NCBI GenBank assembly: GCA_036346375.1
Contig: CM070520.1
Coordinates: 12,845,791-12,909,790 of the forward strand
Direction of reading: 5' to 3'
DNA from: Guadua angustifolia
Taxonomy: Eukaryota > Streptophyta > Magnoliopsida > Poales > Poaceae
Length of the DNA: 64,000 nt
A program made the position numbers and the translations under genes. Shown here piece by piece: positions 32,033 through 43,080 of the stretch (position 1 is its first letter; each line of letters opens with the position of its first letter). The notes beneath the pieces were generated by a model. The model worked only from the letters and a program-made list of their open reading frames with translations. It did no database searches and was not told where the DNA came from.

Positions 32033-32302
32033 GGGGGAGATATCTAGTGTAAATTGGCTATTCAGGTGCTAAAATGCTAACATTGATCGTGGGCCATCCG
32101 ATCTATCACGTGTGGTTCAGATTGAGAGCGGTGGAAGTCCCTCATAGAATGAGGAGAGAAATAGAAGGGGGTTTTCGCAAAACTGTTTAAGTGACAAAGG
32201 GTTCCACCACTCTCGATCTGAGCCACACATGATAGATCGGATGGATCATGATGAATGTTAGTATTTTAGCACTGAATAGCCATTTGCACTAGATATTTCC
32301 CC
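32033..32302. mobile_element. 270-bp long-TIR MITE inserted in (TA)n, Micron-like
   Basis: The left arm starts GGGGGAGATATCTAGTG and continues through TGGCTATTCAGGTGCTAAAA and CCATCCGATCTATCA to GAGCGGTGGAA. The right arm is its reverse complement with a handful of changes, starting GGGGAAATATCTAGTG. The arms are about 100 bp each with a central spacer of about 65 bp, so the transcript would fold into one long hairpin. TA dinucleotides flank both sides. Insertion inside (TA)n is the defining habit of the rice Micron family. No coding capacity. Confidence 0.85.
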
Positions 32303-33960
32303 TATATATATACATATATATATGAAAATATCTTTTTACTCGGTGTAGTTACTCCTATCTTTAAAATACCATCCAAACAAACTTGAAATACTCTCTTTTA
32401 TCACTTTGGATACGATACAATAATTATAAGATACCCCAATGTGAACCATATGAAAAAATTGCAAGAGAGTATATAGTTCTTAGCGTATTTTACAAATACC
32501 TTTATATATGGACATAAAAAGGAGTATTTAAAAAATATACATACCACCTCTGAAAAAATATAAATACTACATAGCTAGTATTATATGCTTATATACTATA
32601 TGTACATACCCTCCGTTACACGAAATACTCTCTATATTGTGAGATACAACATAGGGAGTAATTACTCTCGAGAGTAGAAAAGAAACTTTATATATATATG
32701 TGTGTACATATGTATGTGTATATGTGTGTGTATATATATATTCTTATTATTGGAAGATACTAAAATTTACATTGAGTCAACACCAAAAAGATAAAAATAA
32801 TAAAAATTAAAGAGTAGAGGTACCAATTTTGATACCTCTGGATACTACATCGATATAAATTCTGATGTCTCATGAAGATTGTAGAAAGTGTAGGATCGAG
32901 GCGCACCAAGAAAGGAGTGAATTGGTGCAAACTAATATCTTAACCTAATTTTTTTTGTTTTTATTAATTCTGAAAATTAATAAAATATTAATCAAACATG
33001 AATAATCAAACTAAAATAGTTGATCATGGAAGAAAGCTAACATCTGTTGGAATCAGTGCATGCATGGCAATGTAATTGATTTATATAAAGAAAGGAATCA
33101 AACTAGTACTATCTGCATAAGCACCATCTAGACGTTGTACATATCAAGCATTGAAAAATTGCAAAGCAGTGCTCTCTCTTCAATGTTAACTCTCTCTTAC
33201 TCTGTTTGCTTGCATCCCATCCACTTTTGTCTTTGAACTAAACATTACCTTAGAGAGCAAGGAACCGAGGATACTATAAGATTTGAGAGGGCTATAAGAG
33301 AGTAATAATTTTATTTTTTTTTCATTTTTTAATGTTGTGCTTAAAAGTATTTATAGTCGACCTCACTAAATCTTTTCTCTAGTAATGTTGCTTTAACATC
33401 GTTATTTTGATTCTCTATGAGATTCATTTTCTTCATTCTTGAGACCATGTACGCTAGTGTCGTTTCTCACAAAATTTTGATCTGATCCAACGGTACATTT
33501 AGCATTATAAAAGGGTATTTAGTGTAACAGTTTATCTTAAACAAATAGTTTATGTGAAAAATACTCAATTTCTTTGCCAGAAATGATTTTTCCCCGACAT
33601 GAATCTGTCAAGATAAACCCAACACCGATGCCATCTTCTACTGTTTACCTCTGCTACAATTAACAGAGCCGTGTGCTTTAGCGTTAGTTCAAATTCAACC
33701 CGTCATACTTTGATGCGTTGTTTCTGCAGGTTAAACATTATTAAGTATGATGACTCACATCTGGCTTTTTAAGATTTAGAGCGGTATACTAAATGAATCC
33801 TGAAAGAATTAGGATTTCTAACGAATATAATTTCTACTTCCTTTTAAAGAGAACTAAAGAGGTATATAATTAAACACATTGGGTCATGAAAAACCCACAC
33901 GACGGCCCATGCATGCGTGCACTCGTAAACTTCTTGCATCTCCCGATATAAACGCACGCC
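32303..33960. other. AT-rich intergenic DNA
   Basis: No gene recognised. Contains a second stretch of TATATATG/TGTGTATA simple sequence (32690-32740) and paired GAGAGTAT/ATACTCTC-type motifs that may belong to an old MITE (about 32330-32690), without provable ends. Confidence 0.45.
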
Positions 33961-34010
33961 GCTTCGGTTGACCCTAACTAATCGTAGCGAGCAGCGCAAC
34001 GCATCCATCC

Positions 34011-34560
34011 ATGCAGATGGAAGTTGTGGCTCTTCCCGGCACGCGTCTCGCCGATGTCCTCCGCCACGCGTGCCTCGCGGGCGTCGCGCTGGTCGCATGT
34101 CACATGCGTGGCGCGCCATGGTTGATGCCCGCGGGCTGCTGCTCCAGCGCCTCCTCCCGACTTCGGTGCACGGCATCTTCGCTCGGCTACATCAACCACG
34201 GCACCGCACCTCTTCGTCCGCCCTCCTCGGCGTCGGCGGTCCCAGAATCGACCGCAAGCTCGGCTTCATGCCCAACGACTTCGAGAAGGCGGTGGTGGTC
34301 CGTCCAGACCACCGCTGACCTCCTCCTCTGCGAGATCTTGTGGTGGCGCATGCTCTGCGTGTGCAACCCCGCGACGCAGCGTTGGAAGCTGCTTCCCCAG
34401 CGCACGGAGACCAGGAGGTGGAACGCGTACCTCGTCTTCGATGCGGTTGGATCCATTGGAACCGACGATGTGGGGGCCGCGCCGGCGCTATGCCGTATAC
34501 TGGCAGGGAGCAATTTATGTGCATTGTCGAGGTGCTTTTGTTACGAGGTACGTATGCATG
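34011..34560 (+). pseudogene. F-box family pseudogene
   Basis: Pieces of a typical grass F-box protein can be read in order, but in alternating frames. First comes an F-box remnant: LADVL (about 34048), then after a shift AWRAMVDARGLLLQRLLPTSVHGIF (34103-34180) and RIDRKLGFMPND (34246-34280). The next is TTADLLLCEI...LCVCNPATQRWKLLPQR (34310-34400) with AYLVFDAV (34426). The last is RRRYAVYWQGAIYVHCRGAFVTRY (34485-34550). In grasses these F-box proteins act as SCF ubiquitin-ligase substrate adaptors, and the CNPATRRW and WQGALYVHCRG motifs belong to their C-terminal interaction region. A full-length protein would be longer; here a large part between VFD and YAVYW is deleted and at least two frameshifts are present. 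Non-functional. Confidence 0.82.
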
Positions 34561-34929
34561 ATCTTACTATACATACAACCCTACTATTTCCAATGGCTTT
34601 CGCCTTCCATTTTCTTGCACACATGTACCATCTGGTTGATGTTCTTTCTAGTATATTAGATGTCTGCCATCGGCCCGGCCGTCTCCACGCGCTTGCTCAT
34701 GGCGGAAGGAGCACCGCCGCATGCACCTCACCGCCAGCGACCGGCGGCCAGATCTCACCGGAAGGCAAGCAGAAGGCTTAATAGTAGAGAAATTTTACAG
34801 TGCACAAAGTATCGGCAGTAGGAATTAAATCTAACCATCCATTTTTGAAGGGTATGTTAGACTTTTCTCATCTATTCAGCAAGGGCATTTTAGACAATTC
34901 CTAATTTGTTTTATTGCTTGCCCTAATTT

Positions 34930-35511
34930 TTTTCCGCCGCCAGCCTCAGTTTTGCTTTCGCGTTGTTGCCTCGTTCGCCGCCTGAGCTCTCCACCTGCGG
35001 CGAGAGCTGGTTGCACCCTCGAAGCCTGCACGACTTCCCGGACCGCCTGGGGATCTCGCGCGCTATTGCCGTCGATTCAGCTTGCAGAACGCCGCAGCGT
35101 TGTCATCCTCCTCGGGCTCCACGTCCGCCGCCTCACGAACGCCGCGAGCGTCATCCTCCGTGGGTATCTTTGTTTTACCCTCCCTTTTCCTTGGCCTCCG
35201 CCTTCCTTGTTCGTTTAAGAAGCGGCGGAGCCGTCTGGTTCGGTGGGATGCGGCGGCGACCTTGTGGTAGAAGGGTCGACGGTATCGACAGACAAGCGGA
35301 GGAGAATGAATTGTATTTTTGGTTGTTGCCGATGCAATGCTCTGATAAAAGTTTTGCTTCTTTTAGGTTGAGTTGGGACAGCCGGACGTCGGGCGGGCGA
35401 GGAACCGGCGGAATGTAAGGATCGATAGCTTTCTTTTGCTCTGGAGTCGATTATGTTTTGTATAAGTTGTCTAAATGTGAATGTGTATTTGCAGACATCT
35501 GAGTCTCTAAG
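34930..35511. other. GC-rich island upstream of the TPX2 exons
   Basis: The island runs at 34930-35420 and has overlapping open frames (34952-35218, 34963-35418). One contains ALSSSSGSTSAASRTPRASSSV before a possible GT donor (35160). It could be a first exon joined to the TPX2 exons or an unrelated captured fragment; I could not link it by reading frame and recognise no domain. Confidence 0.35.
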
Positions 35512-37208
35512 GAGCAGTTGGAACAAAGCTCAAGGTCACAAGCCAGCATCCGTTCAAGCTGAAGACTGAGGTAAATAATTAGAAACTTTTGTTATGGTTA
35601 GGTTTTTTTGGTGGGCAAGTGCAAGTCAGGTAGTAGTAGACTCTGCAGCCAAATGGCACATAAGTCTAATATATTGGATGATGTGCGAATCACCGTGTGA
35701 AACATCTATCATATCACTGAAATATATTAGGATAGGAGAAGTGCACTGATGTTGTATTTTCCAAATTGAAATTGAAATATATTAGGTTAAATTGATACTG
35801 TAGTGACGACGGGAATTGTGACACAGTGGGTAATATGGTAGATAGATCATACTTCTGCTCTGGCACTATTTTCTGAGTGTTTGTTAAATCAGTCTCCAAC
35901 CTTTAGTATTCTTCTACACCCTGAATGCCTGATCAAATGAGATTGGGTGTTTTTCTATGAGATATGTATGGTGACAATGATTTGTCGCTTATAAAATGCT
36001 GATAAGGTATCTTAAATATCATGATCTCTAGCTTCACTATGCTTGAGTTAATATCTGTCTCTGCCGTACCGATGATTAGCTGTGCCTAATTGATACTGGT
36101 AATTCATTTGGTAGCACCAAGCTGACACATGTAATGATATTTGAAATCTACTTCTGATCCGCTTTATTACTTGTTGGATTGCATATATAAGTTTTAGAAA
36201 CGTGTGCTATATTTTATTACAACAACTGTAGTTCAATACGATGTTCTGTAATTTGATTAAATAATTATTTGACCTTGTATCATAATTATACGGATTGAAA
36301 CTTAGAGTTTAGAGAAGATAATGCTTTTATCAATGTAGGATTATGGTTCCTTTGATGTCAAACTTCAGCTGTTCTACTTTCAAATAAAGTGGTGCATTAA
36401 ACTTCAATCGCATTGCCCTTTATAACAGCAAAGGGGAAGGGCCAAAGAACAGCAATTTATTCCAAAAGTACAGGAAATGCTTGAGGAGGAAGAGAAGCAG
36501 CGCATACATATTGCACACGGACTTCCATGGACAACAGATGGGCCTGAGGTTTGTCTAGCTTACTTTCTTAACTTTTCTTGAACACAAACCCTTTATTGAC
36601 ATCATGTTGAAAGGTTATGTTTGTTCTAATACCAGATTGGGAAAATGTTGCTTGTGTATGTTCTCATGGCAACTGCATAGTTCTTTGGAGTTTATTAGCA
36701 AAACTGACATAGTGTCAGAATTTTTTATCAATATATTTGCAAAATTTCGTTTACCTAATTTCCTTTGGAATCACAGTGATGGAAAATTGGTTTTCAGTTA
36801 ACAAGTGATATGTATTGACTCTGTATCTCTGTTTCTACCAGTGCTTGATAAAGCCATCCGTCAAAGAAACCACTCATTATGTAAGCCACCTTGTTCTCCA
36901 CAGTGATGTACGTGCAGTTGAACGTGCTGAATTCGATCAATATGTAAGCCACCTTACAAACTCATTATATATAAGGTGTGAATGAGGTCTTTTCTCAACA
37001 GAAATGAGTGTTACTTATTACATCCATTTTATCATGCCTGTTTGAGAATTTAGGTATCAGAGAGGAACATGCTCGCTGAGCAATTAAGATTGCAGAGGGA
37101 GTGGCAACAGAAGTTGGAGGAGGAAGAAATGGAAAGGCAGCTCAGGAAACAGCTTGTTCCTAAAGCGCAGTCAATGCCGTATTTTGATAGTCCATTCGTA
37201 CCGAAAAG
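35512..37208 (+). pseudogene. TPX2-family gene fragment, four exons
   Basis: Four exons with GT-AG introns can be read in one phase. They are 35512-35570 (KLKVTSQHPFKLKTE), 36429-36548 (QRGRAKEQQFIPKVQEM, then IAHGLPWTTDGPE), 36842-36943 (CLIKPSVKE, then LVLHSDVRAVERAEFDQY) and 37054-37208 (VSERNMLAEQLRLQREWQQ, then LRKQLVPKAQSMPYFDSPFVPKR). The order and motifs match the C-terminal TPX2 region, a microtubule-binding module found in plant spindle-assembly and cortical-microtubule proteins. N-terminal exons and the C-terminal end are not visible, so the piece is partial. An in-frame TAA at 35508-35510 lies just before the first exon and is avoided only if the AG at 35510-35511 is the acceptor. 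Base composition is normal for a host gene. It may be an old truncated copy or a transposon-captured fragment. Confidence 0.8.
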
Positions 37209-38513
37209 GTGAACATCCAGTTTCTAAAGAGAGTTCTTTTACAGTGCACTAGAATAAATATGGGCCGTTCATTTCTTTTGATCCAAAGGTTAAAGTCGGT
37301 CTTGATCTGATTATACTACGATAGTAAAATACTGTGGAGGGGTAGAAAGGTAAAAAAGTTTGAAGACAGTAGCTAACCCATAATCTTGTGGAGGAGTAAA
37401 ATAGTAAATCAATCACCAGCTGAAGCTCAGCCTTATCCTCTTCGGCCCATCTTCGTCCGTGTTGTCCCCAATGTGTTTTTCCTCAAGAGATTCGGTGGTC
37501 TGGGACGGTAACAAGCTGTACAATGACTAGGTCTTATTTTCTTTCTTGGCAATTTGTGTGTTGGACTTTGGGCTTCCGATAATCTTGTTAGCGTGAAGTC
37601 AACCAAAATTCTGCTAATTTCCGTCTGAAATTGTTTATATCCACTGCGTAATATGAGCGTTAGGTGTTAAGAAAAAATTCTGGGATGACATTTAACCATG
37701 CAAGTAAAGCTATTTTTTACAGTAGTAACTACTGTGATAGCCTAGATCTGTCAATATTCCATGAACTTCAACATGTGCGAGGCGGAAGTGCTAAAACAAT
37801 GAGTACTCATTAGTAACCCATTAGTTAAAGAAATTTATGTAATTTTACGTTGCGAAGGTGTGTAGCATACCCATCTTTTGCCTATTTATTTGGAATTTAT
37901 GTGTGATTGGCCAACATGCAACCTTGTGATCGAGGCCATTTAGTATTTGAACTATGTGATAATCTTGTAACAACTCGAAATATCTCTCCATTCCTTACTT
38001 AGCTGTCGATGAAAAAGCTGTTAAATCACGGTGATTAAATAAGAAAATATACTAAATTATTAGGATTACGAAGTAATATAGATCTTACATATATATGAGT
38101 TCAAAGCGTTCTCTTGTAGTATCGCATAGTGAGTCGAGCACTTGAATCTCACGTTGTCGAGGAGTTGACAATGCTAAATACCAATGTTTATTTTCAAAGT
38201 TCATTGGTAGGAAGATCTGCGTATTTTTGTACACTTTAATTTTGTAAACACATTGTCAATCACGTTGGAGAGGAAAAAAAGCATTACCATATCATGCTCC
38301 GGATAATTGATTGCCATTGTTTTAATTGTGCCCCGTTAAGCGTCTTTTGTCTATATCATGTATGCCATCTCTGCATAGCGATTCTTGTGATCTTGTCTTC
38401 TCTCTAAGAATCTTCCTGACCCTATTGTCTTCTCCATGGTATTTGTCCGTGGCTAGTGAGATATGAGCATCGATTACCTATAGTTGTAAGTAAGCAATTG
38501 GAGTGCGATAAGA
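37209..38513. other. Downstream of TPX2 exons, nothing recognised
   Basis: No further TPX2 exon (the expected KSxKPLT-type tail) could be found. The DNA is AT-rich with short frames only. Confidence 0.5.
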
Positions 38514-38756
38514 TTACCATGTTAGGCTGTTGAGGCTCGTCTTTGTGCTTACATCGTCCTTAGCCATCTTTTGTTCTGTCGAACCTTGCAATTCATTTGT
38601 AAGGCATTGCAATTTTTCTTGAGATATGATGATATCATCTATGTGGACCAAATCTTTGTATTTTGGTGAAGAGTTTATGTACTCAATAATGAGGTTGTCT
38701 TCCTCGGTGCACACATCTGCTCGTATGTTACAATTAAAACAAATGCACAATTGCAT
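38514..38756 (-). pseudogene. Possible fragment of a transposon-borne ULP1/C48 protein
   Basis: The 80-residue frame reads EEDNLIIEYINSSPKYKDLVHIDDIIISQEKLQCLTNE. This pattern (a short acidic helix, then VHID...I/L...LQCL) resembles the region just before the ULP1-like C48 protease domain in plant CACTA/MULE-associated proteins. No catalytic His-Asp-Cys is present in the fragment, and no neighbour supports it. Low certainty; it may equally be an exon of an unrelated host gene. Confidence 0.3.
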
Positions 38757-40193
38757 GCAGAATGTGATATAAGGACAACAAAACTCTAATAGTAAAATGG
38801 ACCTGGTTGGGCCAAGATAAGACGAGGCTCTCCCTAATGGAAACGATTTCGGTCCATGGGCTGTACTAGTGTTCTTCGTTTTCTCATTGCACTCTTCAGC
38901 CTGGCCCGATAGAGCAGAGGTGCCAGTATATGTAGCTCAAATGATGCTGTCCCGCCCCGTCTATAGGCTACAGTGGAGTAGATATCAAAGTATGAAATGG
39001 ATAAATGCATACTGCAGGCAAACATAAAGCAGTATGTGTGAGCAGATCCATTTCACAGCTCCAACACATGACAAGTGATATCATCAATATGCATGGAAAG
39101 CAATAGGTTATCGTAAAACTCCACTAGTTCTTGAGCAATGATCAGAGATTGATGTCAAATTAGTGCCTTTGTTATGGAAAGCCACCCCATATTTTGATGC
39201 CAAAAATGTTGCCTTTATCTGTGACATGCCCACACTTTAAGAGCCGTATCCTTATCTTCAGATGCTTTAATATTCGCCCCCGCACATAGTACATGAATCA
39301 TTCAAGTCAACACGAGGATTAATGCTTGAAGGGTCAAGTGATTGTGGTGGTCTCACCAAGGTCCTTTTTATTCTGAACATGGGTGTTCTTGGTGATACCA
39401 ACTTGCTTCACAATGGAGTCTTGGTGTCACGATCGCCATTGGCACCCACACGAAGACATTGCATAGGCATCAAAATATAGGATCGATCGAGAAGCATCAT
39501 GAAGGTGCACGCAAGCCATGCTCTGTCGAGTAAGCAATATCTATCTATATACATTCTCAATAACACATCAAAAATTGTTTAGAATTCATTGTCATTCTTC
39601 GGGTCATATGACATTCTAATCTGACAAATTACTCGCATGCCTACTGTGAACATTGACAGTACGTGTCGACCTCAGTAATTTGAATACTAGGACTTGTACT
39701 GTCAGGTGGGTCTGCTAGTTCGTGTCTGCCTTAGCAGTTGGAACATGAGCTGCTCGCCGGCATAGGGTACGAAGCACTGATCGAACGCATTGTTACAGTA
39801 CTCCTGCTGCCCCAAGCTCTTCAATCGTGTGTGCTGGCACAAAACCATATGTTGTCATGATGCGACCTCAACGTACCAGTTGTACGTGAGTTTTAGGCTA
39901 TGTGTGTATGAATTGGACCACATGTTATTAGGCTAAGTGAATATACATATATGCATTTAATTAGAGATAAAAAATTAGGGTTTACCAAGAATAAATAGGA
40001 GGCGGTACCTCCCGACTCTTTCTGCAGCCGCATTTAAAACAAAGGAAGAGCCTGGCGCGTGGAAGAAGAAATCAGAGCGAGAGGCGTCAAGGGAACAAGG
40101 TGGGCGTGGGGCAACGCGAGCGGCAGCGGTGATCAGACGTGACTAGCGTCGGCGGTACAGCAAGAGAGCGGCAGTAAGCGACGCTAGACTCCC
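38757..40193. other. Intergenic, no gene recognised
   Basis: AT-rich DNA with a GC-richer stretch at 40070-40200. The 38834-39025 (-) frame shows no motif. Confidence 0.45.
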
Positions 40194-40690
40194 ATGCTCT
40201 AGGGCAGTGTGCGACGGAAGCGTGAGGACAACCAAATACATGCATGATTTTTTTTAACCATCTCATATATATATACCACTTTGTATAAGCAAACACACAC
40301 CCTTACCGCGAGAAGTGCATACATGCTTTGCCAATGAGCCGGCTTGGGTTCTCGTAATCTACTCATTGTCGGCATCCACAATACCCGGCTGTCTCTGACA
40401 TGTTAGAAAATATTGTGTGCTAATGACCTTGGCGTCAGCTTGGGTCTTCTTTATCTTCTCAAGAGTATACACATGCATGCATGCTCTCACTAATTCAACA
40501 AGTAGCTCGCTTGCTTGGAATGAAGTGGATGGCCGGCCATTCACAATGCTTTCCGTGAGTAGGACTGAGAGGCATCGGGAATAACACACCTACAACCTCA
40601 TTCAGCTGAGCTCCATGTTCCTATATATGATGCTTGTCGTGGGATGATGGAGGAACACATTGACACAAGAAGGCACGTAACCATAAATGC
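40194..40690 (-). repeat. Third, inverted copy of part of the A/B repeat
   Basis: On the minus strand this reads the same as about 8750-9170 of unit A. Shared parts are TTACGTGCCTTCTT, GCATCATATATAGGAA, GGAGCTCA...TGAATGAGGTTGTAGGTG, CACGGAAAGCATTGTGAATGG, GTGTATACTCTTGAGAAGAT and TTGTGGATGCCGACAATGAGTAG. It carries a small insertion (about 40335-40360) relative to A and B. The short frames here are shadows. Confidence 0.8.
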
Positions 40691-40886
40691 TAATGCATAA
40701 AGGATACATAAATAGCTCTTTTAAGGTAAACTATTTGTTATTTTTGATCCAATGTATCGAATTATCTAATATTTATTATACTTTCTTTGATATAATAGAG
40801 TAATAGAAATATTTTCTGTAAATCAATAGCAAGATTTGATTTCCACTACCCACCATATGACTCTAACATAACACGCTGTAATATTT
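40691..40886. other. AT-rich flank of the copia element
   Basis: Nothing coding. Bases 40882-40886 (TATTT) directly before the LTR would be the left target-site duplication; its partner is lost because the other LTR is truncated. Confidence 0.5.
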
Positions 40887-41435
40887 TGTTAGATTAGGCT
40901 AATCACTAAATCTTTTAGTCTAGCCTACATCATGATCACAACTAATGCGGAAGAGACATGAGCACTAACCCGGTGAAGACAGGTTCGCCATTAGGTCGGT
41001 CGTTGGTGTCGGTTCGGTTGTTGGAGTTGTAGAGAGGTGTCGCGGGTGATCACGAAGACCTTCTGGACACCAGTTCCGGAGCCCCTCGGGACGACGGTGG
41101 TGGCGGAGGCCTTGCCATGCCACCTCGACCTTGACTGCTCTTCAAGTTCCTCCAGTACCAATGAGGATCGGTAGAGATTAGGGTTTTCGGGAGAGTTGAA
41201 TCGTGCGTGTGTTCGTCAACCCAGCACGAGCTCACCTCATCCTGTTAATATGGCGCTGAGGAGCTTGGGGGCAAGTCCCATTCGATGGAAAGCACCTCCG
41301 ATCATGGCGCGTGATTAAGGAAAGAGCTAATCACGGGATTAGCCCTTAGTTAGGAAAGTCTTTATTAGGAAAGGCATTGCGTGTATGGTAATAAGGGTGG
41401 CAAAATCACGTAGCCTTGCCTGAGATCAACCAACA
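40887..41435 (-). repeat. 3' LTR (left) of the copia element
   Basis: The LTR is 549 bp, from TGTTAGATTAGG to ATCAACCAACA. The ends form a short inverted repeat (TGTTRG/CCAACA). Followed inward by a polypurine tract. Confidence 0.9.
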
Positions 41436-41447
41436 TTCTCCCACTTG
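41436..41447 (-). other. Polypurine tract of the copia element
   Basis: Minus strand CAAGTGGGAGAA directly before TGTTGGTTGATC of the 3' LTR: the canonical plus-strand primer of copia elements. Confidence 0.85.
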
Positions 41448-41628
41448 ATCGAAAGGCTATCATAATGTATTCATTCTCAGTAAAACAGTAGGCCAAGGTA
41501 ATGTGTTATCAACAGCAAAACGAAAACACCATTGAAACAACAGTACCTATAGTCCACCATAATACCTTGACTGAATACTAGCTTAGTCATAACGGGTGTT
41601 GATTGCTTTAATGCCCCTATATCCAGGA

Positions 41629-42200
41629 TCATAAACAAAGGTCCTCCAATAAACCCATGCCGGCAATATGTTCTTTAAATAAGTTAGGAGGTAAACCTTT
41701 GGTGAGCGGATCCGCGAGCATTGAGTTAGTACTGATATGCTTAATTTTAATAGTTTGATCCTGGATTCTATCTTTCACAACATGGTATTTAATGTCAATG
41801 TGTTTGGCAGCACCACTTGACTTGTTGTTACTTGAATAGAAAACTGCGGCTTTGTTATCGCAGTATATGGTGAGTGGTTTTGCTATACTGTCTACCACTC
41901 TTAGTCCCAGGATAAAGTTTTTAAGCCATACGGCCTGCCCAGTTGCTTCATAACATGCTACAAATTCTGCCTGCATTGTCGACGATGCAGTTAAGGATTG
42001 TTTGGAGCTTTTTCACGAAATCGCTCCTCTAACTAGGGTGAAAATGTAGCCTGATGTGGATTTCTTAGTGTCTACACACCCTGCAAAATCAGCGTCTGAA
42101 TAACCCAAAACTTCAAGGTTATCAGACTTTCTATATGTTAGCATGTAATGCTTAGTGCCCTGCAAATAACGCAGAACCTTTTTAACAATGACCTTCCAAA
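41629..42200 (-). pseudogene. Copia RNase H domain
   Basis: Frame 41629-41976 shows MQAEFVACYEATGQAVWLKNF (E of the catalytic set), IYCDNKAAV (catalytic Asp) and AKHIDIKYHVVKDRI, then HISTNSMLADPLTKGL, all standard copia RNase H motifs. It ends shortly after MGLLEDL. The start of the domain (the region of VLGYSDADFAGCVDTKKSTSG) is readable at about 41990-42130 in broken frames. It would degrade template RNA during reverse transcription. Confidence 0.88.
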
Positions 42201-42558
42201 GGGTCTAGACACGGGTTAGACCAAATCGCCAAGCATCCCAGAACTAATGCCAAGTCCGGACGCCTGAGACTTGAGCGCATATTGCTTCCAACAAATGAAG
42301 CATAAGGAATCATCTTCATTTGATCTCGATTCTAATTGATTCCTGGGCTTTGAATAATCCAAATTTGTCGCCTTAACTATTGGAGCGAGCGTGGCGAGCA
42401 CTTACTCATGTTATATCTTTCAAGTACTCATCAATGTATGACTTTTGAGATAGTCCTAGTACTCCTTTAGACCTATCTCGGTGAATTTCAATGCCTAAAA
42501 CAAAACAGGCTTCACCGAGATCCTTCATGTCAAAATTAGAGGATAAAAATCCTTAGTT

Positions 42559-43080
42559 TCATGCAAAGATAACTTTATCATTGCTTGCTAATAATATATT
42601 ATCAACATAGAGTACTAGGAAAATGAATTTTCCACCCTTACTCTTGATATATATACAGTTATCCACCTCATTTTCCTTAAATCTAAAATTTCTATTTATT
42701 TTATCGAATTTAAGGTACCATTGTCTCGACGCTTGTTTAAGTCCATAGATGGATTTCTTAAGTCTGCATCCCATATGTTCTTTGCCTTCCACGACAAAAC
42801 CTTCGGGTTGTGCCATGAAAACTTGTTCATGCAAATCACCATTAAGAAATGCAGTTTTAACGTCCATTTGATGGAGCTCTAAATCGTAATGAGCAACAAG
42901 CGCCATGATGATTCTAAATGAATCCTTTTTAGAGACAGGGGAAAAGGTTTCATTGTAATCAATTCCCTCTTTCTGTAGGAAACCCTTTGCTACAAGCCTT
43001 GCCTTGAATCTTTCAATGTTCTCTTTAGAGTCATGCTTAGTTTTGTAGACCCATTTACGACCTCTTGCTTTTGACTCCAT
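42559..43080 (-). pseudogene. Copia reverse transcriptase, active site YVDN
   Basis: The 173-residue frame contains KWVYKTKHDSKENIERFKARLVAKGF, YNETFSPVSKKDSFR, LHQMDVKTAFLNGDL (first catalytic Asp) and KKSIYGLKQASRQWYLKF. It closes with FLVLYVDNILLAS. The invariant YVDD box is YVDN here (codon AAT instead of GAT, about 42598-42609), removing a metal-binding Asp. The frame then stops, and the remaining palm/thumb part is in other frames down to about 42180. It is clearly Ty1/copia; the sublineage was not assigned. Confidence 0.9.

Noticed and set aside
31848..32072. Open frame with a long Tyr-Ile repeat
   Set aside because: Translation of the (TA)n microsatellite.
38514..38756. Treating the 80-residue frame as a definite host gene
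   Set aside because: Too short, no neighbouring exons found; only a weak resemblance to C48-associated sequence.
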